Source: Streptomyces sp. JH14 (GTDB lineage: Bacteria; Actinomycetota; Actinomycetes; Streptomycetales; Streptomycetaceae). From it: a DNA stretch of 64,000 nt. Positions 1 through 8,645 of the stretch are shown here, piece by piece. The notes under the pieces are model-generated. The model had not been told where the DNA came from. It was given only the letters and a program-made list of their open reading frames with translations, and did no database searches. The translations under genes were made by a program, and so were the position numbers. Numbering within the stretch: position 1 is the first letter of the stretch; each line of letters starts with the position of its first letter. The DNA lies in contig NZ_JAJNEL010000001.1 in assembly GCF_029428675.1 (NCBI RefSeq), positions 930,001 through 994,000 on the forward strand, in the 5' to 3' direction.

Positions 1-929
1 AAAGCGACCTCGAGGTCGTCGCCGTCAACGACCTCACGGAGCCCGCCACTCTTGCGCGGCTGCTCGCCTTCGACAGCACGGCCGGCCGGCTCGGTCGCCC
101 GGTGACCGTCGACGGGAACACCCTCGTCGTCGACGGCCGTCGCATCACGGTGCTCGCCGAGCGGGAACCGAAGCAGCTGCCGTGGGCCGAACTCGGCATC
201 GACATCGTGCTCGAGGCGACCGGCCGCTTCACGTCGGCTGCGGCCGCCCGCGCCCACCTCGACGCGGGCGCGAAGAAGGTGCTCGTCAGTGCGCCGTCGG
301 ACGGCGCCGACGTCACCCTCGCGTACGGGGTCAACAACGACGCGTACGACCCGGACCTGCACACGATCGTCTCGAACGCGTCGTGCACGACCAACGCCCT
401 TGCGCCGCTCGCCGCGGTACTCGACGAACTCGCCGGCATCGAGCACGGCTTCATGACGACGGTGCACGCCTACACGCAGGAGCAGAACCTGCAGGATGGT
501 CCGCACCGCGACGCCCGCCGCGCCCGCAACGCCGCTGTCAACATCGTGCCGACCACGACGGGCGCCGCCAAGGCGATAGGCCTCGTGCTGCCGAACCTCG
601 AGGGCAAGCTGTCGGGCGACTCGATCCGCGTGCCGGTTCCGGTGGGCTCGATCGTCGAACTCAACACGAGCGTTGCCCGCGACGTGACGCGCGACGACGT
701 GCTGGCGGCGTACCGCGCTGCGGCGCAGGGGCCGCTGGCCGGCGTGCTCGAGTACTCGGACGACCCGCTCGTGTCGTCCGACATCACGGGCAATCCTGCC
801 TCGTCGATCTTCGACTCCGCCCTCACCCGCGTCGACGGCCGCCACATCAAGGTGGTGGCCTGGTACGACAACGAGTGGGGCTTCTCGAACCGCGTGATCG
901 ACACGCTCACGCTCCTCGCCACTCGCTGA
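1..929 (+). CDS. gap: Glyceraldehyde-3-phosphate dehydrogenase, type I (5' end outside window)
   Basis: This is the C-terminal 308 residues of a phosphorylating GAPDH, which oxidises glyceraldehyde-3-phosphate to 1,3-bisphosphoglycerate with NAD in cytosolic glycolysis. The reading frame is open from base 3, so the Rossmann N-terminus lies upstream of the window. The catalytic cysteine sits in SNASCTTNALAPL at visible residue 128, followed by the conserved TTVHAYT histidine segment, the phosphate-binding NIVPTTTGAAKAIG loop and the C-terminal WYDNEWGFSNR signature. All active-site elements look intact. The next recognisable sequence downstream is a transposase relic, so the gene appears to end its own unit. 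The identification is secure; which GAPDH paralogue this is cannot be told from the window. Confidence 0.96.
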   Translation, partial: SDLEVVAVNDLTEPATLARLLAFDSTAGRLGRPVTVDGNTLVVDGRRITVLAEREPKQLPWAELGIDIVLEATGRFTSAAAARAHLDAGAKKVLVSAPSDGADVTLAYGVNNDAYDPDLHTIVSNASCTTNALAPLAAVLDELAGIEHGFMTTVHAYTQEQNLQDGPHRDARRARNAAVNIVPTTTGAAKAIGLVLPNLEGKLSGDSIRVPVPVGSIVELNTSVARDVTRDDVLAAYRAAAQGPLAGVLEYSDDPLVSSDITGNPASSIFDSALTRVDGRHIKVVAWYDNEWGFSNRVIDTLTLLATR

Positions 930-1059
930 ACGGCCCCCGGGGCGGTCCCCACCGCCGGAAACCGGGCTGCCCGGCGTCTTCCGTCAGCTCCGGCTCACAG
1001 CCATCGGGGGTCGTGTCTGCCTGCTACTCGACCCCTATACGGCAGCCGTACTTCGTTGC

Positions 1060-1087
1060 TGGTGTGACGGGGGTGGCTGGAGAGACG
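1060..1087 (+). repeat. Left arm of an imperfect 28-bp inverted repeat
   Basis: This 28-bp segment recurs in inverted orientation at 2659-2686 with 25 of 28 positions identical. The last 18 bases, GGGGTGGCTGGAGAGACG, are perfect. It lies about 25 bp before the first possible start of the transposase relic, the position expected for an insertion-sequence end. I see no target duplication outside the two arms, so an IS end is only one reading; the other is a shared 5' leader of two genes that point inward. Confidence 0.5.
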
Positions 1088-1110
1088 AGGCAGCCGCCGT
1101 TGATCATCAT

Positions 1111-1660
1111 GTGTGTGAAGACATGAAGGGCACGGCGGCTGCGTCCCGGAGGTCAAACCTTGACGCGTGCGGTGAGAGATTCGCCCAGTTCCTGGGCGTG
1201 TTCGCGCACGCATTTCGGAGGGTGGAGCCGCGGCGGCACGCCTCGGCGTTCATCAGCACGCTGCCGGCCGAGCCGCCGCGGGTGAACTGCCCACAGTCCG
1301 TCGCATTGCACGAGTTGGTGGGGGGTCGCCGGCGCGAGGTGGCGGGTTGAGGAATCGTTCCAGGCCGGAAGGGCCTGACATGCCTCGATGAACACCAAGT
1401 CCGCCGCTCCACCTCCTGGGCCCGCTGGACCGTGCCGGCCATGCTCGCCCACGCCTTCCTGACGGTCCTGGCCGCCGGACAGCCCGAACTGCCCGACGAC
1501 GCCGACATGATCCCGCTGACCTGCCAGGAGATAACCCGCCTGCCGGCCACGATGCTCTTCGGGCGCGACCGTGCCCACGAACACCGTTGGGCCTGGTCAC
1601 GAGCTTCATGCGGTGCGGGTGGCCTGTCGCCGGTGCTGGCAGCTCCGCTCGGCGGACCCC
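1111..1660 (+). pseudogene. Internally deleted, frameshifted transposase relic (IS701-like DDE family)
   Basis: Pieces of one transposase can be read in consecutive but different frames. From 1111 a short N-terminal-like stretch (GERFAQFLGVFAHAFRRVEP) resembles the start of IS701-like transposases. Around 1303 the text changes to the C-terminal part: ALHELVG, then, after a shift in the G-run near 1319, VAGARWRVEESFQAG. After another shift it continues as LTCLDEHQVRRSTSW and TVPAMLAHAFLTVLAA, then MIPLTCQEI, and last a degraded histidine/arginine-rich tail to about 1650. The catalytic middle is missing. At least three frame changes and a length near 550 bp, against about 1.2 kb for an intact gene, mean it cannot be active. 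The family name is from memory of these motifs. Confidence 0.6.
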
Positions 1661-1692
1661 CGGGATCGAAGGGGGCCCGGGCTGTATCGGCG

Positions 1693-2559
1693 TCAGGCCT
1701 TGCGGATCCTGTCGCCGATCTCCGGCCTCGCCTCGAACCCGGCCGCCTTGTACGTGGCGACGCCACCGACGTTGGAGCTCGGTGTGCACACACGAACGCT
1801 CGACGAGCCCATCTCCCGCAGCGCGGCCGCCCCGGCGACGGTGATCGCCCGGCCGTATCCGCGACCGCGGTGGTCCTCGTGGACGCCCATCGGCTCGACC
1901 AGTCCCGGCTTCCCCGGGCCGGCCGACCAGACCGTCACCACCGCCGCCGGGTCGCCCTGGTCGTCGTAGACGCCCAGGCAGCGGGCGTCGGCATAGAACG
2001 GCCCCGCCGACATCGCATGCCAGTACTCGCGCGTAGGCCGCGAGGTGTTGAACGCCGACCGCAGAACGTCGGCGAAGTCCTGCGCCTGCTCCGGGCCGAT
2101 CGCCGTGATCCGCACGCCGGGGTCCTCCACCGCTTCCGCGAGGTCACGGAAGAGCGGCGTCCACGGCTCGTCAACGCCCCAGCCCTCCTTGGTCAGCAGG
2201 TCGTGAAGCAGCAGGCCCAGCGGCGCCTCGATGGACACCGCTCCTTCCGGCAGCACGCCGCGCTCAGGCAGCGAAAGGTCCTCGACAAGCCGCCGCGCCA
2301 AGTCCTCGTCCTGGAAGGCGTCGGGAGCGACCGTCATCCGCATCACCGTCGGCGAGTCCAGCATCCCGACGGCGAGGATCCGTCCGCCCCGGCTCCAGGT
2401 CCGAACCACCGCGGCCGTCTCAGCCGTTCCGAACCGATAGTTCCAGCCGATGTCCCCCAAATGCAGCTGCATCGGCGCTCCGTCGTACTGCCACTCCCGC
2501 AGCGCGCCCATAGCCTCGCGCACCCCGGCTGCAGTCGGCGTTCGCAGCACAATCGTCAT
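1693..2559 (-). CDS. GNAT-family N-acetyltransferase
   Basis: A 288-residue protein whose C-terminal half is a GNAT fold, expected to move an acetyl group from acetyl-CoA to an amine. The acetyl-CoA-binding motif is VHEDHRGRGYGRA near residue 225, preceded by the beta-strand LVEPMG. The C-terminus has the usual ATYKAAGFE motif. The N-terminal half (residues 1-150) is not recognised and may be a degenerate second GNAT domain or a substrate module. I took the ATG at 2559, where similarity-like content begins; the frame stays open further upstream but that part is low-complexity. The gene lies between a transposase relic and one arm of an inverted repeat, so it may have travelled as a passenger. 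The substrate is unknown. Confidence 0.8.
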   Translation of the reverse strand: MTIVLRTPTAAGVREAMGALREWQYDGAPMQLHLGDIGWNYRFGTAETAAVVRTWSRGGRILAVGMLDSPTVMRMTVAPDAFQDEDLARRLVEDLSLPERGVLPEGAVSIEAPLGLLLHDLLTKEGWGVDEPWTPLFRDLAEAVEDPGVRITAIGPEQAQDFADVLRSAFNTSRPTREYWHAMSAGPFYADARCLGVYDDQGDPAAVVTVWSAGPGKPGLVEPMGVHEDHRGRGYGRAITVAGAAALREMGSSSVRVCTPSSNVGGVATYKAAGFEARPEIGDRIRKA

Positions 2560-2658
2560 AGCCGGGATCTGACACCCCGTCCCGGAGGTCTGCAACCCAT
2601 TAACCGGCTCACAGGTAGCTCTCCTGGTGCGGCCCAACCGAGTTTCGTCTGTCCGGTC

Positions 2659-2686
2659 CGTCTCTCCAGCCACCCCACTCGCACCA
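2659..2686 (-). repeat. Right arm of an imperfect 28-bp inverted repeat
   Basis: The reverse complement matches 1060-1087 at 25 of 28 bases. It is 100 bp upstream of the GNAT start and points inward, so the two arms bracket the transposase relic and the GNAT gene in a 1.63-kb unit. Confidence 0.5.
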
Positions 2687-3010
2687 ACGGGCCGGTGGCC
2701 CAGCGCGCGGTCCGCCACCGGCTGCGCCGCACCGCACGCTGAGCGGTCACGAGAGAGCCGAGCGAATCAGCGCCTGTCCCCGGGATCGGTGCGGTCACCT
2801 CTGCAGGGTTCCCCGGCACGGTCCGGGTGCCGTGGAGCTGCTCGGAGCTCGGGCGCCGGGCCTCCCGGATCAGGTCGGCGGCGCCTGGTCGCCGTCGCGC
2901 GGCAGGCAGACGCCCGTCGGCGGCTTCGCGTCATGAGCCGGGTGGTGGCCGGACGGCCGAGGACCTGAGGCAGGCCCGTGGCGACATCGCGGTCCGGCCG
3001 GTGCGCTCCC

Positions 3011-3055
3011 GCCGGGCGGGGACGCGCCGGGCGGGGACGCGCCGGGCGGGAGCGG
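3011..3055 (+). repeat. Three tandem copies of a 15-bp GC-rich unit
   Basis: The unit GCCGGGCGGGGACGC occurs at 3011-3025 and 3026-3040, and imperfectly at 3041-3055, just before the stop codon of the convergent-side membrane protein gene. It is probably a replication-slippage product in non-coding DNA. Confidence 0.8.
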
Positions 3056-3065
3056 GCTCGCCGGG

Positions 3066-4127
3066 TCAGGCAGCTGTGAGGGAGCGGGCGCGGCGCAGCC
3101 GGGGCTTGACGGCCACGAGGAGTGCGGACAGCACGGCCCAGAGGGCGAGGGTGAGGAGCGGCAGTCCTGCGTGGGCGCCGTCGAAGTAGCTCAGATCGCT
3201 CACCGCCCGTACCGCCGCGCCGGGCGGCAGCAGTGCGGAGACGGCTCGGGCCACGGCCGGGAGCAGGTCGGAGCTGATGGTGGCACCGCTGGTGGAGTTG
3301 CCCACCGTGAGCAGGAGCAGCGTCGCCACCGGGACCCCGACGGGGCCGAGGTAGGTGCCCAGCAGCTTGGTGGTGAACGCCGCTGCGGCCGCCAGCAGCG
3401 CGAGGGTGGCCGTCAGGGGGAGGAACGGGGCAGGGACCGCGTCCAGGACGGGGCCCGCGATGGTCGCCGCGATCGTGCCGATCGCCACCGAGACGCCTGC
3501 GAGCAGCCAGAACCGGTGCCGCAGGCGCAGCAGGTTCGCCATGCCGAGCGCGTTCTGGGCCAGGACGAATCCGGCGAGCGTGACGCCGAAGGACACGTAG
3601 AACCCGGCAAGGCCTCGCGCGTCGAAGTGAGCGAGCGGCACCACGTCGGTCGTGGTGACGTGCCGGCCGGATCCGGCGGCGTACGCGGACACCACGCTCT
3701 CGACCGCGCTCGTGGTGGACTTGCCTGTCGCTCCCGCGACCTCCAGACTCAGCCGGCCTGCGCCGCCGGAACTCAGCGCGGCCACCACGTCATGCCCTTC
3801 CACGGCGTGGCGGGCCGCGGCCGCATTCGCCACCGGGTGTACGTCGACGCTGTCGCCGAGCGACTGCTCGATCTCGTGCGCGAGGGCGCTGCCCACGACC
3901 GCCACCGGCAGCTGGTGCGGCTTCGGATCGCGCTGCAGCCCGACGTAACAGCCGATGAAGGCCGAGACGATGACCAGGGCGATCAGCGCGGGCTGCAGCA
4001 GCGTCCGCAACGGCGGCCGGTTCCCCGGGCCCTGGGGGCGCGGCGCCGAGGCCTCTGCGGGAACGGGGCCGGGCGGTGAGGCTGCCTCCTGGGTGTGGGC
4101 CGAGGCAGGTCCGACGGTGGGTGTCAT
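3066..4127 (-). CDS. Membrane protein of the ABC-2 permease / YhgE-Pip type
   Basis: A 353-residue integral membrane protein. A cytosolic, proline-rich N-terminus of about 40 residues is followed by one membrane segment (IALVIVSAFIGCYVGL), then an external domain of about 130 residues, then at least five further membrane segments from roughly residue 170 to the end. That single-pass, large-loop, multi-pass plan is typical of the ABC-2 type and YhgE/Pip-like (DUF3533) families of exporters. No ATPase is encoded beside it. The ATG at 4127 is chosen over the TTG one codon upstream because a GGAG lies six to seven bases before it. It follows the SDR gene on the same strand after 67 bp and may be its operon partner under the divergent TetR. 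Confidence 0.72.
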   Translation of the reverse strand: MTPTVGPASAHTQEAASPPGPVPAEASAPRPQGPGNRPPLRTLLQPALIALVIVSAFIGCYVGLQRDPKPHQLPVAVVGSALAHEIEQSLGDSVDVHPVANAAAARHAVEGHDVVAALSSGGAGRLSLEVAGATGKSTTSAVESVVSAYAAGSGRHVTTTDVVPLAHFDARGLAGFYVSFGVTLAGFVLAQNALGMANLLRLRHRFWLLAGVSVAIGTIAATIAGPVLDAVPAPFLPLTATLALLAAAAAFTTKLLGTYLGPVGVPVATLLLLTVGNSTSGATISSDLLPAVARAVSALLPPGAAVRAVSDLSYFDGAHAGLPLLTLALWAVLSALLVAVKPRLRRARSLTAA

Positions 4128-4194
4128 CAAGTAACTCCGGTGTTGCGTAGGTGGTGGGCCATGAGGCCATCAGGGCGCGGGACCCCATGGCGTG

Positions 4195-4878
4195 TCAGGC
4201 GGCGGGCGGCGCGGCCAGGCTCTGCTTGATCTGTCGGCTGACCTCGTCGGCGAGGATCTCGGGGAGCCCCTTCTCCAGCCCGTCCAGGGCCTGCGCGGCC
4301 ACCGATGCCGGGTCGGACTTCTGGTCGGCGGGGACCTGGGCGGCCATGTCGGTGTCCATGAAGCCGACGTACAGTCCGGACACGGTGATGCCGCGCGGAG
4401 CCAGCTCCTGGCGGACCGCGCCGGTCAGCGCCCAGGAGGCGGCCTTGGCCGCGGAGTAGGCCCCGGACGCGGGCAGGTGCAGCCAGGACAGGACCGACAG
4501 CACGTTGAGTACGGCGCCACCGCCGTTGGCCTCGATCACCGGCGCGAAGGCCCGGGTCACCGCGAGCGGGCCGAAGTAGTTCGTCTCCATCTCAAGCCGA
4601 ACCGCCTCCTCCTCCCCGGCGATCAGCGCGGTGGGGGTGAAGATTCCGGCGTTGTTGACCAGCACCGTCGCATCCGAGGCGATGCGCGCCGCGGCCTCGA
4701 TGGACGCGGCGTCGGTCAGGTCCAGGTGCAGCGGTACCGCCCCGTCCACGTTCCCGCTCTGCGGACGGCGCGTGGCCGCGTACACCTTCGCGCCGCGATC
4801 GAGGAGCTGCGTGGTCAGCCGGCGGCCCAGGCCCCGGTTGGCGCCGGTGACGACGGCTACAGAGTCCTTCAGTTCCAT
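4195..4878 (-). CDS. Short-chain dehydrogenase/reductase (classical SDR)
   Basis: A 227-residue cytosolic NAD(P)-dependent oxidoreductase. It has the cofactor glycine motif VVTGANRGLG near residue 8, the structural VLVNNAGIF motif near 75, and the catalytic YSAAK (Tyr and Lys separated by three residues) near 142, with the active-site serine in LNVLSVLSWL just before. Length and motif order fit classical SDRs. The ATG at 4878 has an AAGGGGAA ribosome site directly upstream. The gene is transcribed away from a TetR gene at 5005, and the shared 126-bp spacer carries AT-rich half-sites, so TetR repression of this enzyme is likely. The substrate is not deducible. Confidence 0.85.
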   Translation of the reverse strand: MELKDSVAVVTGANRGLGRRLTTQLLDRGAKVYAATRRPQSGNVDGAVPLHLDLTDAASIEAAARIASDATVLVNNAGIFTPTALIAGEEEAVRLEMETNYFGPLAVTRAFAPVIEANGGGAVLNVLSVLSWLHLPASGAYSAAKAASWALTGAVRQELAPRGITVSGLYVGFMDTDMAAQVPADQKSDPASVAAQALDGLEKGLPEILADEVSRQIKQSLAAPPAA

Positions 4879-4932
4879 GGTTCCCCTTGTGCCGGTCGCG
4901 GCAGCCACTCGTCGCGCGGGCCGCGGCCACAA

Positions 4933-4973
4933 TAGATTTCACTCATAATCTAAACAGAGTACTAGGATAGATT
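4933..4973. promoter_or_regulatory. Operator-like half-sites between SDR and TetR genes
   Basis: In an unusually AT-rich spacer, TAGATT (4933-4938) and AATCTA (4947-4952) form an inverted repeat with 8 bp between them. A further TAGATT follows at 4968-4973. Spacing and position fit a TetR-family operator that controls both divergent genes. This is inferred from sequence symmetry only. Confidence 0.5.
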
Positions 4974-5004
4974 GCAACCGAAATCCAATTGAAGGGGGTG
5001 CCCA

Positions 5005-5562
5005 GTGGGCCGCGTTTCCCAGGCACAGGCACAGGAGAACCGGGAGCGTGTGGTCGCCACGGCGTCCCGGCTGTTCCGCGAGAAGGGAACCGGCGTCAGC
5101 GTCGCGGACCTGATGAAGTCGGCCGGACTGACCCAGGGCGGCTTCTACAAACAGTTCGCGTCCAAGGAGGCCCTGATCGGCGAGGCCACCGCCCACGCCT
5201 TCACCGAACTGAATGCACGCCGCGCCACGGAGCTCGACGAGCACGACGGGCAGCAGGATGCCGCGCGCCAGGCGTTGATCGACTACTACCTGTCCGCCCG
5301 CCACCGCGACAGCGCCGCCGACGGCTGCCCCGCCGCCGCACTCGCCGCCGATGTGTCACGCGACACGGGCGACGCCGCCCGCGAGATCTACACGGAGGGT
5401 GTGCGCGAGTTCGCCGAGTGGCTCTCCACCGACGACGAAGACGGCCTGGCCCGCCTGGCCACCATGGTCGGTGCCCTCCTGCTGTCTCGCGCCACCCACG
5501 GCTCCCCGCTGTCCGACGAGATCCTCCACGCCGCCCACAGGGCCCTGGCGGGCGGCAGCTGA
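5005..5562 (+). CDS. TetR/AcrR-family transcriptional regulator
   Basis: A 185-residue repressor-type protein. The N-terminal helix-turn-helix spans about residues 10-55, with the typical text RLFREKGTGVSVADLMKSAG and the recognition helix ending LTQGGFYKQFASKEAL. The C-terminal ligand-binding domain has the pattern of the subgroup that regulates adjacent SDR or efflux genes. It starts with GTG at 5005, five bases after a GGGGGT stretch. It is divergent from the SDR gene at 4878 and probably represses it and itself through the half-sites at 4933-4973. The inducer is unknown. Confidence 0.9.
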   Translation: MGRVSQAQAQENRERVVATASRLFREKGTGVSVADLMKSAGLTQGGFYKQFASKEALIGEATAHAFTELNARRATELDEHDGQQDAARQALIDYYLSARHRDSAADGCPAAALAADVSRDTGDAAREIYTEGVREFAEWLSTDDEDGLARLATMVGALLLSRATHGSPLSDEILHAAHRALAGGS

Positions 5563-5729
5563 CCGGCGCCCCGGCCGGGTACCGATGAAGGAGCCCGCAC
5601 CACGGGAGCCGTCGCGCCGATCGCGGGCAGCTCTCCGATCACGGGCAGATACGCTGCCACCGATCATGAATTCGACCGCAGGGCGGACGCATCGGCCACC
5701 GCGCGGCGAGCGGGAAACGGGGTGGCCTC

Positions 5730-6316
5730 GTGCCGACAGACGTGACGGGTCACCAGGCGGCCGCCGGCCCGAGGAGGATCTGGGACGGTGCTCGGGTACG
5801 GGCCCGTATCGCGGCCATGGCGGAACAGGACCCCGGGCGTCGGCGATTCGCCGCCGACCACCATGGATACCGCCTGCGGCCTCCCCTGACCGAACAGCGG
5901 GTCCAGGCCCTCGAGCACGAGTACGGCGTCCGGTCGCCCGGCTCCTACCGCAGCTTCCTCACGGATGTCGCTGACGGGGGAGCCGGTCCCCACTACGGCG
6001 TACTCGGACTCACCGAGGAACTGGACGGCGAGGACGCGGTGTACGACACGCGCGAGGAGAGCCGGCAGGCCGGCTTCCTGTCTGTACCGTTTCCGCACAC
6101 CCGGCCTGGCCGGGCCCCGGCAAGGCGGGCAGCGCCAACTACTCGGTGCAGGGCAGTCTCGTCATCGCGGAGCAGGGATGCGGGATGTTCTCCCGCCTGG
6201 TCGTCACCGGGGAGAGCGCGGGGCAGGTGTGGTGCGACGACCCCGACCAGGGTGGTCTGAGCCCCGGCCCGGCCTTCTACGACTGGTACACGGCGTGGCT
6301 GGACGCGACCGGCTGA
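5730..6316 (+). pseudogene. SMI1/KNR4 (SUKH)-like protein interrupted by a frameshift
   Basis: The first part, from GTG 5730 to about 6098, reads as a SUKH-superfamily start: a helix (LTEQRVQALEHEYGVR), then SYRSFLTDVADGGAGPHYG, the classic SMI1 core. Near 6096-6105 the meaningful text moves to another frame and continues as GSANYSVQGSLVIAEQGCG and ends YDWYTAWLDATG with a stop at 6316, the normal end of such proteins. One base gained or lost in the C-rich stretch explains this; a sequencing error would do so too. SUKH proteins often act as immunity factors to contact-dependent toxins, but no toxin gene is next to it. The next gene is convergent, 12 bp away. Confidence 0.65.
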
Positions 6317-6328
6317 GGCGGCCGGCAA

Positions 6329-7603
6329 TCAGTCCACCAGCGCCGCGGCCTCCCTGAAGTCCTCGTACGCCTCGCCGTGCTGCTTCGCAGCGACGAGGAA
6401 CATGGACCGGTCGGTCAGGGCCCTGCACAGGGTTTCCCGGCTGAGGTCCGGGCTCGCAGCGGGCAGGCCGGCCAGCCGGCGCGCAAGGGTCACGCCCTCG
6501 TCGAAGACCGGGCGGAGCGGTTTCAGGATGCGGTGGGTGCGCTTCGTCGAGGAGAGCGCCGAGCGGATGGTGAGCCTGCGGTGTACGGCGATCAGCTCCG
6601 TGAGGAGGTTGTGCGGGTCGGTCCTGGCCGGTTCGGCCAGGGCGGCCGCCGCCGCTTCGAGGGCCGGGATGCCTTCGAAGTACGTGTGCCTGACGTCGGG
6701 CGACCAGCGGTGGATGTGAGAACCGAAGGGCGGCGCCGGGGTCCGGGAGGACGCGGCCGGCTCAGCCGTCCGGCCCGACAGGGCGAACAGGCAGGCCCAC
6801 CAGTCGAGGTCGTTGTTCCCGTTCCTGTGTTCGCCGGTTCGCCCCAGTTCTTCGAGGAGAACGAGGGCTTCCTTCCGGGCCGCACGCGCCTCGGACCCGA
6901 GCCCTGCGGTGCCGAACATGTGGGAGTGGTGGACCAGCTCCCACGTCAGGACGGCCGGCGAGATGCCGCCTGCCGCGCAGTCCCGCCGGGTCAGGTCCAC
7001 GAGCCTCCCGAAAACGTCCAGCGCCTCGGTGCGCTGTCCGGCTGCGTCCAGTTCGGCCGCCCACTCGACCCTGCCCCAGAAGTCGACGTCGTCGGGGTCC
7101 CCGGACTGCACGGAGCTCCCGTAGATCTCGGCAGCCTCCCGGTGGCGGCCCTCCTCCGCAAGCACTGCGGCCAGCCGGTGCTGTCCGTGCGCGCGGCTCG
7201 TGACCTGCTTGTCCTCGAACCCGCGCCGCGCCGCAGCAGCCATCTCCTCGCAGACGGCCAGACCTTCCGCCCGCCGACCGGTGGCGTACAGCGTGTACCG
7301 GTAGGCGTCCAGGGCATCGACGAGAAGCGCGGTCCGCGTCGGTTCGGCGGTGTCGATACGCCGGGCCGCGGAAGCCGCCTCGGCGTGCAGGGCCAGCTGT
7401 ATGTCCGGCCGGGACCGGAACTCGCCGTCGTAGCCGCGCGAGAGCAACGCCCGGCACAGCTTGGGCAGATAGGCCCGCGGACTCACCTCCGCGAGCACCC
7501 GGTACGCCTCGAGCTTCTGTACGAGGCTCAGTTCGCCCGATCCGAGCAGCATGGTCCGTGCACGCAGCACGGCGTCCTGATCAACTCTCCGGGTGGGATT
7601 CAT
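6329..7603 (-). CDS. TPR-repeat protein of unknown function
   Basis: A 424-residue, helix-rich cytosolic protein without signal peptide or membrane segment. Repeated pairs of helices with alanine/glycine pattern (AYRYTLYATGRRAEGLAV, AAVLAEEGRHREAAEIYG, AAELDAAGQRTEALDVFG) spaced by about 38 residues identify degenerate tetratricopeptide repeats over about residues 90-210. The C-terminal EAYEDFREAAALVD looks like one more helix. Such proteins serve as scaffolds or partners of regulators in streptomycetes, but no partner is evident here. The ATG at 7603 is the first start after an otherwise poor leader. It is convergent with the SUKH gene. Confidence 0.7.
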   Translation of the reverse strand: MNPTRRVDQDAVLRARTMLLGSGELSLVQKLEAYRVLAEVSPRAYLPKLCRALLSRGYDGEFRSRPDIQLALHAEAASAARRIDTAEPTRTALLVDALDAYRYTLYATGRRAEGLAVCEEMAAAARRGFEDKQVTSRAHGQHRLAAVLAEEGRHREAAEIYGSSVQSGDPDDVDFWGRVEWAAELDAAGQRTEALDVFGRLVDLTRRDCAAGGISPAVLTWELVHHSHMFGTAGLGSEARAARKEALVLLEELGRTGEHRNGNNDLDWWACLFALSGRTAEPAASSRTPAPPFGSHIHRWSPDVRHTYFEGIPALEAAAAALAEPARTDPHNLLTELIAVHRRLTIRSALSSTKRTHRILKPLRPVFDEGVTLARRLAGLPAASPDLSRETLCRALTDRSMFLVAAKQHGEAYEDFREAAALVD

Positions 7604-8147
7604 GACCGCGATTCTGCGAGCGGGGGAGCCGGTGGAACAAGGCTGCCGGGCTGTGCCGTTGGTCCTACGAAAACACCCGCTGAGCTGTCATGATGGACAC
7701 GTATTCGCTCCTCTGCGGCCCGTTTGACCGACCGTCACCGATGGCATGGATCCGGTTGCGGACGTCGCCCTGGCTCGACGGTCGCACTTCGGCCGTCGGG
7801 TCTCACGAGCACGGGAACCACCCCTGGTCGCCGCTGTGGTCGGTCCCGTCGATCGGCGCCGCGAACGCGTCACGGTCCGCCGACGACTCCCTGCGGTCTC
7901 TCACGACGCCGCCCGGCCCCTCGGCACGGATCACGGTCCACGCACTCGCCGGGCATGTTGCGCGACAGCACCGACACGCCATGCACGGCCTCGATCCGCC
8001 GCCGTGGCCTTCAGCCCGCACGCTCCCGCCTCGCGGCTCCCGGCGCACCGGCCGCCACGCCGGGGCACCCCGGCGCCACCAGGGCGAACGGGCTCTCGGG
8101 CCACCCCGTCTGGTGGTGGCCGACAGGCCGGATGTCAGGATGGAACC
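7604..8147. other. Gene-free stretch upstream of the cyclophilin gene
   Basis: Some 540 bp between the divergent starts of the TPR protein and cyclophilin genes. ORFs exist in several frames but none has a ribosome site, consistent codon bias or a recognisable protein. I see no clear hairpin or palindrome. Confidence 0.55.
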
Positions 8148-8645
8148 ATGACGACCAAGGTTTTTTTCGACATCACCATCAATGACGAGCCCTCCGGGCG
8201 GATCACCTTCAACCTGTTCGACGACGTGGTCCCGAAGACGACGGAGAACTTCCGCGCGCTGGCGACCGGCGAGAAGGGCTTCGGCTACAAGGGCTCGTCC
8301 TTCCACCGCGTCATCCCGGACTTCATGCTCCAGGGCGGCGACTTCACCAGTGGCGACGGCCGGGGCGGCAAGAGCATCTACGGCGAGAAGTTCGCCGACG
8401 AGAACTTCAAGCTCACGCACAACAAGCCCGGTCTGCTCTCGATGGCGAACGCGGGCCCGAACTCCAACGGCTCCCAGTTCTTCATCACGACGGTCGTGAC
8501 GTCGTGGCTGGACGGCAAGCACGTCGTCTTCGGCGAGGTCGACGGCCAGGAGAGCATGGACCTGGTCAAGAAGATCGAGAGCTACGGCTCGCAGAGCGGC
8601 AAGACCCGGGCGAAGATCACCATCGCCGACTGCGGCGTCCTCTGA
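8148..8645 (+). CDS. Cyclophilin-type peptidyl-prolyl cis-trans isomerase
   Basis: A 165-residue single-domain cytosolic cyclophilin that speeds isomerisation of peptide bonds before proline during folding. The catalytic core [17 protein letters not shown] near residue 50 carries the conserved Phe, Arg and Gln. The substrate-pocket segment [12 protein letters not shown] near 103 and the end of the barrel, ITIADCGVL, are intact. There is no signal peptide. The frame is open far upstream, but the ATG at 8148 with AGGA seven bases before it gives exactly the family length. It stands alone; downstream is the operator region of the Clp-N/HTH gene. Confidence 0.95.
   Translation: MTTKVFFDITINDEPSGRITFNLFDDVVPKTTENFRALATGEKGFGYKGSSFHRVIPDFMLQGGDFTSGDGRGGKSIYGEKFADENFKLTHNKPGLLSMANAGPNSNGSQFFITTVVTSWLDGKHVVFGEVDGQESMDLVKKIESYGSQSGKTRAKITIADCGVL

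Larger units (their letters stand above)
2560..3065. other. Gene-free stretch with repeats
   Basis: About 500 bp between the GNAT start and the stop of the minus-strand membrane protein. It holds the right arm of the 28-bp inverted repeat (2659-2686) and a 15-bp tandem repeat (3011-3055). I see no ORF with convincing codon bias or known family content. Confidence 0.6.

Noticed and set aside
7746..8147. N-terminal extension of cyclophilin by 134 residues
   Set aside because: The extension is Arg/Pro-rich without domain or signal, and the ATG at 8148 gives the exact family length with a ribosome site.
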